A stretch of DNA of 64,000 nt from Cylindrospermum stagnale PCC 7417 (GCF_000317535.1 NC_019757.1:2992501-3056500); one strand, 5' to 3'; positions 8,864 through 16,303 are shown, counted from the first letter of the stretch. Numbers and translations are program-made. Notes: generated by a model from the letters alone, not told the origin.

Positions 8864-9317
8864 GCGATTTTGGGTAGTTAAGTTGGGAGGAGTAAATAGA
8901 CCACGCGATAGGGGCACAGCAATGCTGTGCCCCTACGATAAATGTGGTTCAAATAGATGAAAACTTCTGTAATTCGTGCTGGGCAGCATGCTACAGGCAG
9001 CTTCCCCTAACGAATCGGAACACTATTAAAAAAGCCCAAAATTAGGATGACTATCCACGATGCGTAAATCCTATGATCATGGTTCATGATCCGAAGGTTG
9101 TCATCGTCAAAGCGCTTCTCTTCAATACGCTGCGCTGTCTTCGGAGTTAATGCCCCTGGTAGCCCATCGCACTAGCAACACGCGCGGTACTTGGGGAACT
9201 CACGGCTCTTGATGTCTGTCTAGATATTTGTACTGACTTAGACTGATATAAATCTTTAGATTTTAAAAGTCCGTAGAGCAGATTATTCACCAGAGTAAAC
9301 AAAAATTAAGGATTTTT
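8864..9317. other. Intergenic with a palindromic repeat
   Basis: 454 bp with no supported gene. It contains the dispersed palindrome GGGGCACAGCA-A-TGCTGTGCCCC at 8911-8933. The stretch before 9318 gives AAGG before the DUF6174 start. Confidence 0.5.
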
Positions 9318-9812
9318 ATGCGCTTACCTATCGCTATTGGTGCAGTTTTACTGATTTCTCTGGGTTTGAACGCACCAGTAATGGCTCAAACCCCCACCCA
9401 GATAGTACGAGCAACAAAGAAGGCTGCCAAGTCGGACTTGCAACAATTAAAGAGAAATTCCCAATTGTGGAATCAGCAAAATATCTCCAACTACCGCTAT
9501 ACACTGACTAGGAGTTGCTTCTGTACCGCTGAAGCTAGAGGCCCGGTAGTTGTGGAAGTACGTGAGGGCGTCACGACTGTAACTTCTGTTGCTACCGGTG
9601 AGACAGTTGATTCACAGCTATTCAAACAATATGATACAGTTCCCAATCTTTTTAATGTGGTCAAAGAAGCGATCGCTAGCAAAGCATCCAGCCTGACTGT
9701 ACAATATGACTCTAAACTCGGCTACCCAACCCAAATTAACATTGATTACAACAGTCAGATAGCTGATGAAGAACTATACCTGACAATTGAAAACTTCCAA
9801 GTAATTCCATAA
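9318..9812 (+). CDS. DUF6174 family secreted protein
   Basis: A 164-residue protein with a signal peptide (LPIAIGAVLLISLGLNAPVMAQ, cut after MAQ). The mature part carries the DUF6174 pattern: LWNQQNISNYRYTLTRSCFC (about 50-70), a VVEVREG strand, TVPNLFNVVKEAI and the C-terminal YDSKLGYPTQINIDYN followed by IADEELYLTI. The Cys pair in SCFC is conserved and may form a disulfide or bind a ligand. Function is unknown. The spacing to a good AAGG ribosome site supports this start. It stands alone and is followed by a terminator. Confidence 0.8.
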   Translation: MRLPIAIGAVLLISLGLNAPVMAQTPTQIVRATKKAAKSDLQQLKRNSQLWNQQNISNYRYTLTRSCFCTAEARGPVVVEVREGVTTVTSVATGETVDSQLFKQYDTVPNLFNVVKEAIASKASSLTVQYDSKLGYPTQINIDYNSQIADEELYLTIENFQVIP

Positions 9813-9924
9813 ATACAGCTTCCCCTAAATCTATAGCTAATCATTTGGGAAACTTAACCAAAGTAACAATCCTATAACCTCCAACAAAAGGGTAAAGCCG
9901 CTTTGCGGAAATACCCCAATAAAT

Positions 9925-9969
9925 AGCCGTCAGCTAATGCTGTCTAACATTGCTGGTGGCTTTTATTTT
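9925..9969 (+). terminator. Rho-independent terminator
   Basis: The imperfect stem AGCCgtCAGC...TG / CA...GCTGgtGGCT is followed by TTTTATTTT, placed to end the DUF6174 transcript. Confidence 0.6.
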
Positions 9970-10037
9970 GACAAATTTAAAAAACTGGGTATCTATTGCG
10001 ATTGATTACTTAACCCCTGAAGTGAGGTTCAGTGAGA

Positions 10038-11147
10038 CTACCCCAACACCTCAGAAGAGAACATATGCGACAAAGCCTGAAAATATGGCATTAAAGTGTT
10101 AGCTTGTTGAACAGTCAGGCGATCATTTATTTCATATCTTAACAAATGTAGCATTTGGCGAACTAGTTCCCACTGCACTTTTAATGTGGGATAGAGCATG
10201 ACACACAGAGGAAATAACTCTTGTTGAATGGCAGCGACGCTTCCTTCCAAAGCACATACCCACAAGTAGACTTGGAACATTTCCACATCTCGTATACTAG
10301 AAGTCCTCACCGCTGAATCAAGCAAATATCCAGACATAGTGCGGTAAGTTGGGAAGAGTTCAGCTACCCTTTGGCAGATTTTCTTAGCAATTTGTGTACT
10401 AACTGGTAATAGCTGTTGCACTGCGGACATGACAGTGGAATCATAATTATGCCCAGCCGCTGCCTCATAAGCACGTTGCAGTGGCATATATAGGTGATCA
10501 TCAATGACTTTAAAGTATGCACCAACAAGCGATCGCTCTACAGGCTCAAGCTGTTGTGTGAGCATTTCGCTAGTGTAATGAAACTGCATACTCACAAAGC
10601 CGATAACTCTGGGGTCAAGACTAGTGTACTTCTTTCTGAGCGCTCCTATATCTGCACTAATTACCGTAGCCAACTGGTTGGGAGCCATCTGTTCAGTATA
10701 AACTTCCAACCCCTGTTCATAAAGCGGATTACCTGCCTCAGCCAGTTTCATTACCAGAGAAAGGGGTCGCACCGCTGCTTGTTGGGTGTATACATCCAAA
10801 GCTTTTTGGTAAATCTTAAAAGAATCAGCTGCAATCTCCCACGGATTAATTAAGTTGGGGTCAATGCGATGCTGCTTGAGTTCCTCACATAGCAGCGCTT
10901 CCGTTTTGTTCCAGGCTTTAGCACTGACACTCCGTAAAGATTCCATTATTTTTTGGGCGGTTTTCTCTCGTCCCCCAAGCGACACTATCTCTGACAAATT
11001 TAGCGGGTCGGAGTCTTCTTGAACACTGGTATCAACCTGGAGGTTCTGCAAATACTTTTTAGCCCATTGCTGTGCTAAAGATTCTACAGATTTGTGGTTT
11101 TCTATATCTGACTCTGGTTGTAAATTATTGCCGAGAACCTCTTTCAT
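10038..11147 (-). CDS. Unknown 369-residue, largely helical protein
   Basis: Not recognised. The start ATG 11147 and full frame look real (host-like codon use, even composition). No signal peptide or membrane segment; mostly amphipathic helices, with motifs such as SLDPRVIGFVSMQFHYTSEM, AYFKVIDDHLYMPLQ and LRYEINDRL. This looks like a soluble cyanobacterial conserved protein, perhaps a scaffold. It is the last host gene before the mobile element; the 446-bp gap to the integrase contains the candidate left attachment site. Confidence 0.6.
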   Translation of the reverse strand: MKEVLGNNLQPESDIENHKSVESLAQQWAKKYLQNLQVDTSVQEDSDPLNLSEIVSLGGREKTAQKIMESLRSVSAKAWNKTEALLCEELKQHRIDPNLINPWEIAADSFKIYQKALDVYTQQAAVRPLSLVMKLAEAGNPLYEQGLEVYTEQMAPNQLATVISADIGALRKKYTSLDPRVIGFVSMQFHYTSEMLTQQLEPVERSLVGAYFKVIDDHLYMPLQRAYEAAAGHNYDSTVMSAVQQLLPVSTQIAKKICQRVAELFPTYRTMSGYLLDSAVRTSSIRDVEMFQVYLWVCALEGSVAAIQQELFPLCVMLYPTLKVQWELVRQMLHLLRYEINDRLTVQQANTLMPYFQALSHMFSSEVLG

Positions 11148-11512
11148 AACGGATATTATTTATTACCTTGGTATCATCTAAAAACTCTTAAATACTGATG
11201 CCAATCCTCTGTAAAGCTTGACATCATCCAAAATCCCAAAACTCTTGCTGCACAAGAATTTTAATCACTTTATTCTGTGTAAACTCAAATCCAATTGGTG
11301 TTAATTATTATATAATAAATACATTGTCACAAATATTTATTTGCTTTAAATAATCTTTATTTAAAGCCTAGTGCAATTTTAATATGGCAATTCTCTACTG
11401 AGTGAAAGATAGCAGATGGCGATGTCGCAAAGTGTCAGCGCCGAAGACCTCACTGCGCTGGCTAACAAAATTAATGATACTACGAAAATTCCAGTGCGTT
11501 CTATTGCCGTAG
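11148..11512. other. A+T-rich intergenic region before the element
   Basis: Very A+T-rich around 11300-11360 (ATTATTATATAATAAATA), likely holding the divergent promoter of the 369-residue gene. The right part (11416 onward) contains a short open frame described separately. Confidence 0.4.
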
Positions 11513-11523
11513 CTTCGCTATAG
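11416..11523 (+). other. 35-codon open frame crossing the candidate left attachment core
   Basis: ATG 11416 to TAG 11521 encodes 35 residues (MAMSQSVSAEDLTALANKIN...). It could be a small host gene or the 5' remnant of one. Its last codons coincide with CTTCGCTATA, which recurs at 31419. Joining left to right across that core would change the end from SL-stop to SLY-stop, so integration would leave the frame nearly intact. Speculative. Confidence 0.2.
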
Positions 11524-11534
11524 TCTCGGATAAC
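11513..11534 (+). repeat. Candidate attL core
   Basis: CTTCGCTATAGTCTCGGATAAC (split for reading: CTTCGCTATA, then GTCTCGGATAAC) matches the right-end segment at 31419-31440 at 17 of 22 positions, including the first ten. A 10-bp chance match between two such regions is not rare, so the call rests on the matched distances to the GAGTAG repeats. Confidence 0.35.
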
Positions 11535-11575
11535 ATATTAATACCTAACACCAGAGCGCTTTCTGAAAAAACTCT

Positions 11576-11592
11576 GAGTAGTGTTTGAGTAG
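11576..11592 (+). repeat. GAGTAG-type arm repeat, left end
   Basis: GAGTAGTGTTTGAGTAG overlaps the region just after the integrase stop. Relatives lie at the right end: GAGTAGCATTTGAGTAG (31285) and GAGTAGCGTTTGAGTAG (31351). Such end-specific repeats are expected of integrase arm-binding sites, or they may themselves contain the crossover. Confidence 0.5.
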
Positions 11593-11594
11593 AA

Positions 11595-12746
11595 TCAAAA
11601 ATCAGGACACTCAGAGGCTGCTACTTCTGGGTGGCAATAGTAAGCAAGCACCGTAGCGGTATTGTCACCAAGCCAGTAAGCCACCTTGTCCGGGCTGTTG
11701 CCGCTGCTGATTGCCCATGTAGCAAAGGTGTGGCGAGTCGCATATGGCTTGAGGTAGGGAACAATGCCCTTATCCGCTAGTTCGCGAACTACGCCAGGAT
11801 ATTTATATTTGATTTCGCCGCGCTGCGATCGCCGCGATCGCCAAAAGACGGACATAGAATCTGAGTTTATCTGTTTGCCAATTGTTGAAACAAATACCAG
11901 GTCTGTAGCGATCGCGCCGACCGGACGAATAGACAGCAACAGCGACTGCAACTTTGACCCGGATTGACAAGGGAATACTCGCTTCTTACCATTCTTGGTT
12001 CCCTTGAGTATCCGGTGATAGTTTCGCGATTTATTTATTGAGATACGACAGCAATCATTAGAGATATCTCCCCAGGTCAGAGCGAATGCTTCACCCGGCC
12101 TACAGCCGCTCCAGAATAAAAATTTTATTAGGGGGGCATAGTGGGAATGTTTTGGGTGATTCTCAAATGCCTGGATAATTATGTCTCTCTGCTCTAGGGT
12201 AAAAGCGCGATAGTCATCATCCCTGCTTGACTTTTTGGGCTTTTGAATTTTGAGTTTGGCGAATGGATTTTCTTTGATTAAACCGCACCCAACGGCCCAT
12301 TCACAGCAGCTGCAAAAATCGCCTAGCAACTGCCAAGTCATATAACTGGTGAAATTCACTAACATCCAGTTACGGATGATAGCGGCATCAGCCAATTTTT
12401 GAGATGGCAGGCGGTCGACGTATCGCCTAACAGATTTGTATTTGCCCAGCAGAGTAGTTTGTTCTAGTTGGGCAGACTTGAACTCTGTAAATTTCTCCCA
12501 TAGTTCAGAGAGCGAGTATTCAATAGTCTGTGGAATTTCCTTAACCCCGAATCTGTAGCGAACGAGGGTGGGGTCAAATATACCTAAAGAAATTTCTCGC
12601 TGGATTTCCTCCCAGCGAGAATCTACGATCACTCTATTTTTGGCTGAATCTTTTAGCCCGGAGTTTAAGTAAAATTGTTTGATATGTCCCGTGACTCTAA
12701 AGCGAACTATCAATTTATTTGATTTAGGGTCAACGGTTATAGCCAT
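11595..12746 (-). CDS. int: Tyrosine recombinase/integrase
   Basis: A 383-residue phage-type integrase. The N-terminal SAM-like core-binding domain covers about 80-165 and the catalytic domain about 175-375. Catalytic Arg216 is in WSGCRPGEA, a Lys in the GTKNGKKR turn (about 251-254), Arg338-His339 in PYATRHTF, and the nucleophile is Tyr369 or Tyr370 in LAYYCHP. The usual first His of HxxR is Tyr335 and the LGH His is Asp361; similar PYxTRHTF and LGN/LGD variants are known in cyanobacterial integrases, so this need not mean decay. It inserts and excises the element at att sites; its 3' end abuts the left-end repeat. It is the last gene of the leftward early operon, one base after the acidic 122-residue gene. 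Confidence 0.92.
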   Translation of the reverse strand: MAITVDPKSNKLIVRFRVTGHIKQFYLNSGLKDSAKNRVIVDSRWEEIQREISLGIFDPTLVRYRFGVKEIPQTIEYSLSELWEKFTEFKSAQLEQTTLLGKYKSVRRYVDRLPSQKLADAAIIRNWMLVNFTSYMTWQLLGDFCSCCEWAVGCGLIKENPFAKLKIQKPKKSSRDDDYRAFTLEQRDIIIQAFENHPKHSHYAPLIKFLFWSGCRPGEAFALTWGDISNDCCRISINKSRNYHRILKGTKNGKKRVFPCQSGSKLQSLLLSIRPVGAIATDLVFVSTIGKQINSDSMSVFWRSRRSQRGEIKYKYPGVVRELADKGIVPYLKPYATRHTFATWAISSGNSPDKVAYWLGDNTATVLAYYCHPEVAASECPDF

Positions 12747-12747
12747 A

Positions 12748-13116
12748 TTAAACTCTTTCTATTTCGCGGCGGTTGGCGCTTAGTTCATCGTCCACGTCGT
12801 AAATTTCAATCAGTAGCTCTACATCCTCTTCAAACTGAGGTTCATCTTCATCCTCTGAAGACCAGGACCAGTCAACCGTGACAATCACACCAGCCACGCA
12901 GTTTTCATAGCCGGAAATATGTTCAGGGTCAATAGCTGCGTCCTTGACTTCAAAGGATGTGCAGCTACTAAACACAGTGCAACCTATGTCATCTGAAATA
13001 ATTTCGTCGTCATCGTCATATTCATAATTTGGATGCGCTGATTCATGCGTTAAGTAGAATTTGATTTCGCTTTTCGCGAAGGTTAGTATTTCCTCATCTG
13101 AATATTTTGTCATCAT
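12748..13116 (-). CDS. Acidic 122-residue protein of unknown function
   Basis: Very acidic (stretches YEYDDDDEI and SSEDEDEPQFEEDVELL), with a predicted alpha/beta body. No known family recognised. The start overlaps the end of the upstream gene by 23 nt, suggesting translational coupling, and the stop is one nt from the integrase start. By context it could be a small regulator or DNA mimic, but there is no direct evidence. Confidence 0.6.
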   Translation of the reverse strand: MMTKYSDEEILTFAKSEIKFYLTHESAHPNYEYDDDDEIISDDIGCTVFSSCTSFEVKDAAIDPEHISGYENCVAGVIVTVDWSWSSEDEDEPQFEEDVELLIEIYDVDDELSANRREIERV

Positions 13117-13399
13117 AAAACAGTGACAACTGCCCCTCTACAACGTGGTCGCATTTAATGGCTGGAATGCGGGTCTTTCTGCCTTTTTTATCGGGCTTTT
13201 TTTCAGCCAAGCCTAAATCGTAAAATGTCTTTCGCCGTTCATCCAACCATATTTTGTATGGATGGTTTTCGCGACTACCAAATGGGTAGGATTTGTCTAT
13301 CGCCTGCTTTATTTGTTGTGGAGTTGCATCTTCGGGCAACTCCTTTACTACCTTGGCGATTACCTGTTGAGATTTTTGTCTCCAATGAGTTGTGTCCAT
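13094..13399 (-). CDS. Unknown 101-residue basic protein
   Basis: Helical and basic. The motifs DATPQQIKQAIDKSYPFGSRENHPYKIWLDERRKTF suggest a compact alpha domain, and the C-terminal part (KGRKTRIP) may bind nucleic acid. Short proteins with the SYPFG-R--HPYKIWL pattern occur on phages and plasmids, but no function is known to me. It overlaps the next gene by 23 nt and lies 8 nt after the previous one. Confidence 0.6.
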   Translation of the reverse strand: MDTTHWRQKSQQVIAKVVKELPEDATPQQIKQAIDKSYPFGSRENHPYKIWLDERRKTFYDLGLAEKKPDKKGRKTRIPAIKCDHVVEGQLSLFYDDKIFR

Positions 13400-13407
13400 A
13401 TTAAAAG

Positions 13408-13779
13408 TTAATAGTTTTCTGGCGACATATCAGGACGTATGCCGCCGAGTTCAAAAGGGATGTCATCGGGATCTGGTTCTTCTGCCGATTTGAATTTGAT
13501 TTCGGTCAAATCCTTTAATAGTTCTCCGGCAATCCTTGCTTTTTCTCTGTGGGTGACATCCTGAATGATTGGAATGAGTCGATAGATTGCCCAGACTACA
13601 AAGCTTTTTATGGACTTATTTACCTGTCGGTTTATTTCAGATTCAATGAATGTTTTTTGTCCGGCTGCGATTAACCTGTAGAAATCTTTGTTGCTATCTA
13701 ATGCATCTTCCCAGATATGTTCATCTTCTGGATGTCTGGCTTTGTAAGCTATTTTTGCTAATTGTTCGATGTCAATCAT
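13408..13779 (-). CDS. Unknown 123-residue protein
   Basis: Not recognised. The N-terminal part (IEQLAKIAYKARHPEDEHIWEDAL) looks helical. A central segment (KSFVVWAIYRLIPIIQDV) is amphipathic or weakly hydrophobic, and the tail is acidic and proline-rich. Overlaps the upstream 97-residue gene by 8 nt, so it belongs to the same leftward operon. Confidence 0.55.
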   Translation of the reverse strand: MIDIEQLAKIAYKARHPEDEHIWEDALDSNKDFYRLIAAGQKTFIESEINRQVNKSIKSFVVWAIYRLIPIIQDVTHREKARIAGELLKDLTEIKFKSAEEPDPDDIPFELGGIRPDMSPENY

Positions 13780-14065
13780 TGTTTATTGCTATTAACTGAA
13801 GAAAGTTTTTACTGTCTAATCCTGTCAAGTGTTTGGCTGCTGCGTCGGCTGGTTTGTCGTGAGGGTACTGAGAAAGTATTGTCTTTATAGCTTCATACTC
13901 TCTTATGGCTTCCTGGACGGCGTGCAGTGCATCCATGAGGGAGAATTCAGGGATGTAAAGCTTGCTAGCTATAATGTCTGCATAGTCTTGACACTGAATT
14001 AGTCGCTGTAATTCAGTCTCCATTGATTGCAGAGATGCGGTAAAGTCTGCGGTGTTATTTGTCAT
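13772..14065 (-). CDS. Unknown 97-residue helical protein
   Basis: Predicted all-helical, with no family recognised (DFTASLQSMETELQRLIQCQ, then AVQEAIREYEAIKTILSQ). It starts inside the 3' end of the 37-residue gene and overlaps the next gene by 8 nt, so all are translationally coupled in the early operon. Confidence 0.55.
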   Translation of the reverse strand: MTNNTADFTASLQSMETELQRLIQCQDYADIIASKLYIPEFSLMDALHAVQEAIREYEAIKTILSQYPHDKPADAAAKHLTGLDSKNFLQLIAINND

Positions 14066-14168
14066 AGCGAACTATGCAGCCTCCGTGTGATTGTGTGTAC
14101 CATTTCTTTGGATTAATAATCTTTCTGGCTCGTTGTGCCATTGACAAAATGCGTTTTAGTTCAGCCAT
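14055..14168 (-). CDS. Small basic 37-residue protein
   Basis: ATG 14168 overlaps the stop of the upstream gene (ATGGCTGA, 8 nt) and its TAA at 14055-14057 lies 11 nt inside the next gene. It fills what would otherwise be the only real gap in the operon. The product (MAELKRILSMAQRARKIINP then KKWYTQSH...) is basic with an amphipathic helix. The overlap architecture is the main support; function is unknown. Confidence 0.5.
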   Translation of the reverse strand: MAELKRILSMAQRARKIINPKKWYTQSHGGCIVRYDK

Positions 14169-14406
14169 TATTTGTTGGGTTTAGTGTTGGTGTGATGCTG
14201 CGTTTTGATATTATTGCTTCGGCTATTGCTTCTACATCATGGCGTCCAACGACGACCCCTTCCTTGATTTTGTAAAAGTGTGGGCGTGGCTGCTCGATGT
14301 AGCCGTGTTTCTCCAAATAGGAGATGATTGTCGAGCCTTTGGATCTGCCTCTAGGTATGCGGTTTTTGATGCCGTTGATGAGTTGGAAACAGGTTAGTTT
14401 TTGCAT
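14161..14406 (-). CDS. Small protein with winged-helix-like features
   Basis: 81 residues, basic. LINGIKNRIPRGRSKGSTIISYLEKHGYIEQ followed by a FYKIKEGV strand looks like a small winged-helix DNA-binding fold (helix, recognition helix, beta wing). An excisionase or regulator role would suit its place in the integrase operon, but this is inference. It begins 4 nt after the upstream membrane-protein gene and overlaps the 37-residue gene. Confidence 0.55.
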   Translation of the reverse strand: MQKLTCFQLINGIKNRIPRGRSKGSTIISYLEKHGYIEQPRPHFYKIKEGVVVGRHDVEAIAEAIISKRSITPTLNPTNNG

Positions 14407-14409
14407 TTT

Positions 14410-14613
14410 TCAATCTTTCCAGTTGCCATCTCGGTATTGGAGCATGAGCCAATCTATTGCACCTTTTCGTCCCCATAAAAAGCAGATATGACCAAATAGG
14501 CACACCTCGAATACTTGGGGTATCCACTGTACGAAGGGTGGGGAAGTCAGCCAAAAAAAGCATCCCCAAAGCGCGGCGTAACCAATAGCCATTAGTTGTT
14601 GGTTTATGTTCAT
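14410..14613 (-). CDS. Small two-helix membrane protein
   Basis: 67 residues. ATG 14613 overlaps the upstream stop as ATGA. Two hydrophobic segments (AIGYAALWGCFFWLTSPPF; VFEVCLFGHICFLWG) are followed by a charged tail. A frame starting at 14655 would add 14 residues but lies within the previous gene; coupling favours 14613. Small membrane proteins in early operons of mobile elements often act in superinfection exclusion, but nothing here proves it. Confidence 0.55.
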   Translation of the reverse strand: MNINQQLMAIGYAALWGCFFWLTSPPFVQWIPQVFEVCLFGHICFLWGRKGAIDWLMLQYRDGNWKD

Positions 14614-15089
14614 TGTTCTTTGATTAATGGAACTCGTTTCTGAACTAGGATGCATCCTTCCTCTGGGTCAAGTTTAATGAGAATCAATTCGTCACCATTC
14701 TGTATGATGAATTCCTCCTTATCTGCTGCTTGAAATATTGCTGTGGCAAGTCTGCCGCATTCTTTGCTTAAAAGGCTTAGCTCTTGCTGTTTTTGAACAT
14801 ACAAGTCTAGGACTTGTTGGCGACGAATTACTAACTTAGATAATTCGGTTGGGATTTGCTGGGGTTCCATTTGTTTTACCGATATACTACTTTCTTCGAC
14901 GATTGGTATGCCTTGCATCTCCTGATAAAGCACACAAGAGTAAATCTCTGTGTGCTCAACAGGCTCGTTACTGGTTGGATGAGTGCAAAAAGGAACTCTT
15001 TTAAGTTTGTGCCCATCCAGGAACCTTAGGAATGAGCAGGATACACAGAGAGAGAATTCATCGTCAACGAGAAAAATTGCTTCATTCAT
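14610..15089 (-). CDS. Unknown 159-residue Cys-containing protein
   Basis: First coding gene downstream of the structured RNA. The N-terminal half has scattered Cys (LCVSCSF, PFCTHPT, IYSCVLY) that could form a zinc site. The centre is a coiled coil (SKLVIRRQQVLDLYVQKQQELSLLSKE, about 85-112), and the C terminus is a beta region with FIIQNGDELILIKLD. No family recognised. The ATG at 15089 has only a weak ribosome site, so the RNA leader may affect expression. Confidence 0.55.
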   Translation of the reverse strand: MNEAIFLVDDEFSLCVSCSFLRFLDGHKLKRVPFCTHPTSNEPVEHTEIYSCVLYQEMQGIPIVEESSISVKQMEPQQIPTELSKLVIRRQQVLDLYVQKQQELSLLSKECGRLATAIFQAADKEEFIIQNGDELILIKLDPEEGCILVQKRVPLIKEQ

Positions 15090-15393
15090 TGTTTAACTTG
15101 TGAACTGAATTTTTCACAGCATCGCAGTTCGTTGGTTTACTGGCAGGCTGCTTCTCTGCCTTATTTCGCTGTGGGGTTTAAAGGGTTTCTCTCCACCCTT
15201 AAAGTCAAGTCTCTAGTCGATCACTCCAGCGTTACCTTTCGGTTTTACCCAAGTGTCGATATTGATTCCCAGTCAATGCCGGCTGACTTTCGCCTCTCCT
15301 TTACGGGCTGGGTTCCCGTCCTTGGGTGTCTAGGTTTCCCCTTGGAATTGCTACTAGTCCCTGTTATTTGGCAGGGCATCCCTAGCGCGAAAG

Positions 15394-15535
15394 GGGAGAT
15401 GACAGGATTTGAACCTGCATGGTTATGTCTCGACTGTGTAGTGTTTCTCTCTAGAAAGAATCTGACTACTTTTTCAACAGTTCGTGGTACCTTGCGTGAC
15501 CCTTGCTAGCGTTTGCCAATTTCGCCACATCTCCC
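15394..15535 (-). tRNA. tRNA-Leu-like gene with an extra stem-loop (142 nt)
   Basis: On the minus strand the acceptor stem GGGAGAT (15535-15529) pairs with ATCTCCC (15400-15394). The D arm GTGGCGAAATTGGCAAACGC is of tRNA-Leu type, and the T arm GCAGGTTCAAATCCTGT is canonical. Between them lie 90 nt instead of about 45. They contain a stem CTGTGTAGT (15434-15442) paired with 15465-15469 and 15477-15480 around a 7-nt bulge. I cannot place a normal anticodon arm, so it may be intron-bearing, a tRNA-like domain of the surrounding RNA, or a decayed tRNA. CCA is not encoded. Confidence 0.5.
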
Positions 15536-15541
15536 ATAAAA

Positions 15542-15566
15542 GCCAGCAGCCATCTACACTGCTGGC
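15542..15566 (-). terminator. 8-bp hairpin just upstream of the tRNA-like gene
   Basis: GCCAGCAG / CTGCTGGC with a 9-nt loop, followed on the minus strand by TTTTAT and then directly by the tRNA-like acceptor stem. It could attenuate leftward transcription after the repressor, or be a helix of the larger RNA and a processing signal for the tRNA. Confidence 0.45.
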
Positions 15567-15800
15567 GAACTTACATCATTAAATTAATAGTGAGTAAATG
15601 CCAGTTACTTGTGATTTTCGTCTGTGGACTCCTTTTGGTTGGGTGGCTTGGAGGTGATCATCACTGGGTGATGTCTAAACTTTTCCTCACGGTCCCGTTG
15701 GAATATATGAGGGTGCTTTCTCCTGAATGAACCGCACGGGGCACGGTGGCAGTGTGCGGGGGAGAGTGGAGGCAGGCATTTAGCCTGCCAGGCAACAACA

Positions 15801-16043
15801 TTAACCAGCGCTAACAGGCTGTTCTGCTTCAAAGGCTTCTATCAAGTCATCAAGCGAACATTGGTAGACCTCACACAATTTTTTAATCTTGGATGGGGGA
15901 AGGTGCGGAATACCTCCTTTTTCCCAACCTCCAACAGTTTGAGTCTGTATGTCTAGCGCTTGGGCAACTTGTCTTTGAGTTAGATTGACTTTTTTTCTCA
16001 AGGACATTGGAGTTAATGCTTTTCTTTCAGGCTGCTTTGTCAT
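15801..16043 (-). CDS. XRE-family HTH repressor-like regulator
   Basis: 80 residues; a single helix-turn-helix of Cro/CI type: LRKKVNLTQRQVAQALDIQTQTVGGWEKG, then PSKIKKLCEVYQCSLDDLIEAF. The start is ATG 16043; a longer frame to 16244 exists, but its extra N terminus is unlike the family and runs through the operator. Inverted half-sites lie just upstream (16057-16103), consistent with autoregulation. It probably controls the leftward early operon, including the structured RNA. It has no cleavage or dimerisation domain, so it would not be a LexA-cleaved type. Confidence 0.85.
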   Translation of the reverse strand: MTKQPERKALTPMSLRKKVNLTQRQVAQALDIQTQTVGGWEKGGIPHLPPSKIKKLCEVYQCSLDDLIEAFEAEQPVSAG

Positions 16044-16056
16044 AGTATACGATAAG

Positions 16057-16103
16057 CAGATGTGTTTAGCATATCTGTTTAATAAATATGTTTCACACAT
16101 CTG
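16057..16103. promoter_or_regulatory. Candidate operator half-sites of the repressor
   Basis: CAGATGTG (16057-16064) is followed after 5 nt by the inverted CATATCTG (16070-16077, one mismatch) and later by a second inverted copy CACATCTG (16096-16103). Located immediately upstream of the repressor start; TATACT abuts the start codon and may be the -10 of a leaderless or divergent promoter. Confidence 0.5.
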
Positions 16104-16249
16104 AAGTAAAGGGTTAGTGAGCGGATCTGCTGAACACACTCCGCTCACTCTTAGGATCTCACAGCCGTTGAAAATGCGCGAAAGCTTTGTGACAGACCGA
16201 GTTCTACATAAGCAAGTACCTTTATTTGAAGACGGCACCCACAAGTAAA

Positions 16250-16269
16250 CCCACCTATATATAGGTGGG
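16250..16269. repeat. Perfect 20-bp palindrome
   Basis: CCCACCTATA followed directly by TATAGGTGGG. It lies between the KGK gene and the repressor and could be a factor-binding site or a weak terminator of the leftward KGK transcript (TTTACTT follows on that strand). Confidence 0.55.
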
Positions 16270-16303
16270 CAGCAATAAAAGGAGGCGATCAGTATGTGAT
16301 TAG

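Larger units (their letters stand above)
15131..15796 (-). ncRNA. Candidate large structured RNA (about 660 nt) with an embedded tRNA-like gene
   Basis: No credible protein is encoded here, but paired segments abound. The ends could close on each other: 15140-15149 (CTGGCAGGCT) is the exact complement of 15782-15791, and an outer GTTG/CAAC pair adds to it (15131-15134 / 15793-15796). Local hairpins: 15771-15777/15783-15789 (competes with the closing helix), 15732-15737/15754-15759, 15542-15549/15559-15566, 15181-15186/15195-15200, and a GAAA-tetraloop stem at 15234-15243. A tRNA-Leu-like gene sits in the middle (15394-15535). Size, multibranched form and embedded tRNA recall the GOLLD and ROOL giant RNAs of phages; no sequence match could be tested. 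It is transcribed leftward between the repressor and the early operon. Confidence 0.5.

Noticed and set aside
11595-12746. Integrase as a pseudogene because of Tyr335 and Asp361
   Set aside because: These positions vary in cyanobacterial integrases, and Arg216, Arg338 and the Tyr nucleophile are intact.
15131-15796. RNase P RNA, tmRNA or group I intron
   Set aside because: The conserved blocks of these RNAs that I know were not found; tRNA-Leu intron P, Q, R and S elements are absent.
15132-15832. Three open frames (125, 75 and 75 codons) in the RNA locus
   Set aside because: Overlap the tRNA-like arms and paired helices, lack ribosome sites and have no protein-like pattern.
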